Source of the DNA: Anaerolineales bacterium | Lineage (GTDB): Bacteria; Chloroflexota; Anaerolineae; Anaerolineales; Villigracilaceae | Assembly: GCA_016932715.1 (NCBI GenBank) | Contig: JAFGCG010000028.1 | Coordinates: 1-64,000 of the forward strand | DNA length: 64,000 nucleotides | Reading direction: 5' to 3' | Part shown: one piece after another, positions 61,761 through 64,000 of the stretch | Numbering within the stretch: position 1 is the first letter of the stretch | Layout of the letters: every line of letters starts with the position of its first letter | Translations under genes and position numbers: made by a program | The notes under the pieces: model-generated | Databases searched by the model: none | What the model was told of the DNA's origin: nothing | Seen by the model: only the letters and a program-made list of their open reading frames with translations

Positions 61761-63065
61761 ATGTTTTTCGCCCTGCTCATCTTTGTGTTGGCTTATATCG
61801 CGATTGCAAGCGAAAAGTTTCCGCGTCATTGGATCGCCCTGATCGGCGGCGTATTACTGATCGTATTTGGCGTGCTGAGCCCACTGGAGGCATTTTCTTA
61901 TATCAGTTGGGAAACGCTGGGCTTGGTCACCGGGATGTTCGTCATCGTCTCGATCCTGCAGCAGGCTGGTTTCTTCTCCTGGCTGGCACTGAGCGCGGTT
62001 CGCACGGTCAATTATCACCCCGCTTCGCTCTTTGCCGTTTTGATCTTGTTATCGGCTGGCATGGCAATGTTCATGGGCAGCATTACGGTCATGTTATTCC
62101 TGGCGGCACTGACGCTGCAGTTGTGCCAAATGCTGAAACTCGACCCTGTACCGGTGATCATTGCCGAGGTCTGCGCGGCAAATACAGGGGGCGCGGGAAC
62201 GCTGGTCGGCGACCCGCCAAACATGGTTCTGGGCGCCATGCTGGATTTCAACTTTGCGGATTTTGCCACACACACCGGTCCCATATCCCTGCTCGCTGCA
62301 TTCATTCTCCTGGGGATCTTCTACATACTCAATCGCAAAGTCTTGAAGGATGCTCATAGCTTGCTTACCGAAGAAACCATCCAGGAAATCGAGATCTTGC
62401 ACCAGGAACCGGTCCACACTCACCTGACGCGTGTTGGAGTCATCGGCTTCATTGCAGCGGTCACATTGTTGATCTTGCATGTCCCACTCAGCGAGCTGAC
62501 AGGTTTGCCAATCAACGGCGCGGCGGCGGCCTTGATCCCAGCTGCGCTGGCGATCCTCGCGGTACGCCGTGATGAGCGCAAACAAGTCATGCTGCGTGTG
62601 GACGGCGAGAGCATTCTATTCTTTGCGGGTTTGTTCGTATTGATTGGCGGACTCGAGAAGGTTCATCTCTTCGAGAAACTGGCGGAAAGCCTGGCGCAGA
62701 CTGCCTCCACGAATCCGACCGGCCTGGTCATGGCACTGCATTGGGGACCGGGCCTTGCCAGCGGGATTGTGGATAACGTCCCACTGGCACTGGCAATGGG
62801 CTACGTGATCAAGGATATTGCCGCCATCCCGGGCATGCCGGCCCTGGCGTTGATGGTCTGGTCGCTGGCATTGGGCGTGGATATCGGCGGCAACCTTACT
62901 CCCATCGGCGCCTCTGCCAACGTTGTCGCCTATGCCTATATGGAGCGCAACCACACCAGCATCGGTTGGAAACGCTGGCTCATCGTCGCCGGTCCTCCGA
63001 CCGTGTTGATTATGATTCTGGCGTCATTGCTGGTCGTTTTCAAAGGTCAGATCGGCTGGTATTAA
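61761..63065 (+). CDS. ArsB/NhaD-type (SLC13/ion transporter superfamily) permease
   Basis: A 434-residue polytopic membrane protein with about eleven helices. Two-fold repeat motifs of the ion-transporter superfamily are visible: GGAGTLVGDPPNMVLG in the first half and DIGGNLTPIGASANVVA in the second. This is the pattern of ArsB, NhaD and related anion/sodium transporters. The substrate is unknown; its place between two ammonium transporter genes is unusual. GAGGT precedes ATG. amt2 follows after 35 bases. Confidence 0.85.
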   Translation: MFFALLIFVLAYIAIASEKFPRHWIALIGGVLLIVFGVLSPLEAFSYISWETLGLVTGMFVIVSILQQAGFFSWLALSAVRTVNYHPASLFAVLILLSAGMAMFMGSITVMLFLAALTLQLCQMLKLDPVPVIIAEVCAANTGGAGTLVGDPPNMVLGAMLDFNFADFATHTGPISLLAAFILLGIFYILNRKVLKDAHSLLTEETIQEIEILHQEPVHTHLTRVGVIGFIAAVTLLILHVPLSELTGLPINGAAAALIPAALAILAVRRDERKQVMLRVDGESILFFAGLFVLIGGLEKVHLFEKLAESLAQTASTNPTGLVMALHWGPGLASGIVDNVPLALAMGYVIKDIAAIPGMPALALMVWSLALGVDIGGNLTPIGASANVVAYAYMERNHTSIGWKRWLIVAGPPTVLIMILASLLVVFKGQIGWY

Positions 63066-63100
63066 ACCGATTCAATTTATTTATTCAAAGGAGAAGAGCT

Positions 63101-64000
63101 ATGAATAAAACAACTGCACTACGATCGATGAAATGGCTGCGCTGGGTGGTGATCCCGGCCGTCGTTTCGACTGCACTACTTTTTGCTTCGCCGGCTTACG
63201 CGCAGGATCCGGACCCGATTGAAGAACTTACACGCGGCCTGAACACTGTCTGGATCCTGCTGACTGCCTTCCTGGTATTCTGGATGCAGGCCGGATTTGC
63301 CTTCGTGGAAGCCGGTCTGACACGCGCAAAGAACACAACCAACATTATGTTCAAGAACCTGGTCGACTTCGTCTTTGCCACGCTGGCATTCTGGGCATTT
63401 GGGTATGCCTTTATGTACGGTTCCACTGCCTCAGGCTGGATCGGTACAAGCGGGTTCTTTGTGGATGCATCCCTGGATGATGTAGTCGGGGTTCCGGCAC
63501 TGGCTTTCTGGTTCTTCCAGCTGGTCTTCGCCGGGACAGCTGCGACCATCGTCTCAGGCGCCATGGCGGAACGCACAAAATTTTCGGCGTATCTGATCTT
63601 TAGCTTTGCCATTTCGGCAATCATTTACCCGATCGCCGGCCATTGGATCTGGGGCGGCGGCTGGCTGTGGACTCTTCCATTTGGCGCGGGCTTCCGGGAT
63701 TTTGCCGGCTCGACCGTTGTACACAGCGTTGGCGGCTGGCTGGCTTTGATTGGCGCCCTCGCGCTCGGACCGCGGCTGGGCCGTTTCACCAGAGACGGCA
63801 AACCCATTGCCATTCCGGGCCATTCCATTTCCATGGTGGTCCTGGGTGTTTTTATCCTGTGGCTGGGCTGGTTCGGCTTCAACCCCGGTAGCCAGCTCGC
63901 GATCCACGGCGGGAATGCCGATGCCGTCGCTCTGGTCGCGGTCAACACGAATCTGGCGGCAGCGGCCGGTGGTTTGGTTGCCATGGTCGTCTCCTGGTTA
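63101..64000 (+). CDS. amt: Second ammonium transporter, cut by window end
   Basis: The first 300 codons of an Amt protein; the frame is open to the last base. It begins with a signal-like segment (WVVIPAVVSTALLFASPAYA), unlike the first Amt copy. FWMQAGFAFVEAGLTRAKNT, IVSGAMAERTKFSAYL and the pore histidine segment STVVHSVGGWLALIG are conserved. AAAGGAG precedes ATG 63101. It is more like AmtB-type proteins than the first copy, so the two were probably acquired or duplicated long ago. Confidence 0.93.
   Translation, partial: MNKTTALRSMKWLRWVVIPAVVSTALLFASPAYAQDPDPIEELTRGLNTVWILLTAFLVFWMQAGFAFVEAGLTRAKNTTNIMFKNLVDFVFATLAFWAFGYAFMYGSTASGWIGTSGFFVDASLDDVVGVPALAFWFFQLVFAGTAATIVSGAMAERTKFSAYLIFSFAISAIIYPIAGHWIWGGGWLWTLPFGAGFRDFAGSTVVHSVGGWLALIGALALGPRLGRFTRDGKPIAIPGHSISMVVLGVFILWLGWFGFNPGSQLAIHGGNADAVALVAVNTNLAAAAGGLVAMVVSWL

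Overview
The window looks like a chromosomal segment of a bacterium from the Chloroflexota, most likely class Anaerolineae. That placement is inferred from gene content: LysW-type lysine/arginine biosynthesis, SpoVS, dodecin, a YwiC-like protein, META lipoproteins and many short palindromic or 7-8 nt tandem repeats. No rRNA or tRNA gene was seen.

Layout. 0-8 kb: two YeeE/YedE-type transporters (one fused to a cysteine-less rhodanese), a cyclophilin with an N-terminal DUF2007 domain, and a plus-strand run of ywiC-like, DUF2007, DsrE/YedF-like, cytochrome c-cytochrome b fusion, Rieske protein and acyl-CoA dehydrogenase. 8-19 kb: META lipoprotein, aminotransferase-pckA, dodecin, HerA-like ATPase, phospholipase D, rpmF and fabD. 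19-30 kb: RidA, DinB, PP2C phosphatase, an RCK protein with a degenerate pore, M1 peptidase, secDF, a KAS III-like enzyme, decayed signalling genes, two response regulators and spoVS.

30-55 kb is the centre of interest: about 25 kb of minus-strand amino acid biosynthesis. The upstream unit is lysine-specific (homocitrate synthase, homoaconitase LysT/LysU, LysX). The downstream unit runs from argG to lysK: argG, a GNAT, argH, lysW, argX-like, argC/lysY, lysZ, gltB, gltD, carA, a four-helix protein, carB, lysJ, lysK. Enzymes shared by both pathways (LysW, Y, Z, J, K) lie in the arginine unit. Each unit starts with a near-identical promoter followed by a tiny leader ORF. The argG leader encodes Pro-Arg-Ser-Arg-Arg and the homocitrate synthase leader encodes Pro-Lys-Ser-Lys-Arg-Lys. 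Each leader ORF is followed by mutually exclusive hairpins ending in an intrinsic terminator. These are read as paired ribosome-mediated attenuators, one for Arg and one for Lys. I consider them the most notable system in the window.

55-58 kb is a minus-strand selenium/sulfur unit (yedE, a TusA-like carrier, cysteine desulfurase, DUF3343) with its own structured leader. 58-64 kb holds a nucleoside hydrolase and an ammonium/PII cluster (amt, glnK, an ArsB/NhaD-type permease and a second amt cut by the window end) preceded by repeated ACCC-N4-GGGT palindromes. Both car genes carry in-frame heptanucleotide repeats, and several proteins end in repeat-encoded tails, so repeat elements have actively reshaped this region.
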